Shown in pieces: positions 5,791 to 5,844 of a stretch of DNA of 5,844 nt (position 1 is the first letter of the stretch; each line of letters starts with the position of its first letter). A model generated the notes under the pieces. The model was not told the DNA's origin, ran no database searches, and saw nothing but the letters and a program-made list of their open reading frames with translations. The stretch lies in NCBI GenBank assembly GCA_964521525.1, contig CAZFTD010000196.1, forward strand, positions 1 to 5,844. Reading direction: 5' to 3'. The translations under genes and the position numbers were made by a program. Source of the stretch: CALEUX01 sp964521525. Lineage in GTDB: Bacteria; Bacteroidota; Bacteroidia; Bacteroidales; Marinilabiliaceae.

Positions 5791-5844
5791 GGTTAAAGAA
5801 AAGCACGAATCACAGATTGACTACGTCGAACTGCGTTTCGCGCT

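Larger units (their letters stand above)
5459..5844. other. Non-coding repeat mosaic upstream of the oxidoreductase gene
   Basis: This 386-bp stretch has no credible ORF on either strand. It contains two copies of a structured repeat, three further hairpins and an AT-rich spacer (about 5680-5755). The density of palindromes resembles REP/BIME-type intergenic DNA. The oxidoreductase promoter probably lies here, but no convincing TAnnTTTG box was found. The right end is cut by the window, so what lies beyond and whether it is a gene or more repeat is not known. Confidence 0.7.

Noticed and set aside
5459..5844. CRISPR array
   Set aside because: Only two unequal copies, differing by an internal deletion, with no regular spacers and no cas genes.

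Overview
The window looks like ordinary chromosomal DNA of a Bacteroidota bacterium, possibly of the Marinilabiliales/Prolixibacteraceae type; the lower rank is a guess. The signs are an AT-leaning composition, start codons without recognisable Shine-Dalgarno sequences, a lipoprotein with an acidic residue soon after the lipid-bearing Cys, and protein families common in that phylum. No phage, insertion-sequence, CRISPR, tRNA or rRNA gene is visible.

Left half (1-3404, + strand): three genes in a row. The first is the C-terminal catalytic part of an LtaS/OpgB-like sulfatase-fold phosphotransferase, whose N-terminus lies off the window. After 73 bp comes a complete U32-family protein of the TrhP (YegQ/YrrO) type, probably a tRNA wobble-uridine hydroxylation factor. 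Five bp later comes a DUF2797 protein with a zinc-ribbon-like Cys cluster followed by a segment that reads like a GIY-YIG nuclease core. The last two are almost certainly co-transcribed.

Right half (3409-5458, - strand): a Gfo/Idh/MocA-type NAD(P)-dependent oxidoreductase and, 169 bp downstream of it, a lipoprotein of the endonuclease/exonuclease/phosphatase (EEP) fold. The EEP gene converges on the DUF2797 gene with only 4 bp between the two stop codons.

Far right (5459-5844): 386 bp with no credible gene, filled with palindromic and repeated elements. Two imperfect copies of a structured repeat (5491-5547 and 5592-5669) share a bulged stem in which one base change is absorbed as a G-T wobble. 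A related, inverted third copy (3412-3453) forms the last 14 codons of the EEP gene. Three further hairpins (5576-5591, 5661-5679, 5757-5790) make the region a REP/BIME-like mosaic.

The protein-coding part is mostly conventional. The most unusual content is the structured repeat family, including its capture as a protein C-terminus, and the nuclease-like reading of the DUF2797 protein.
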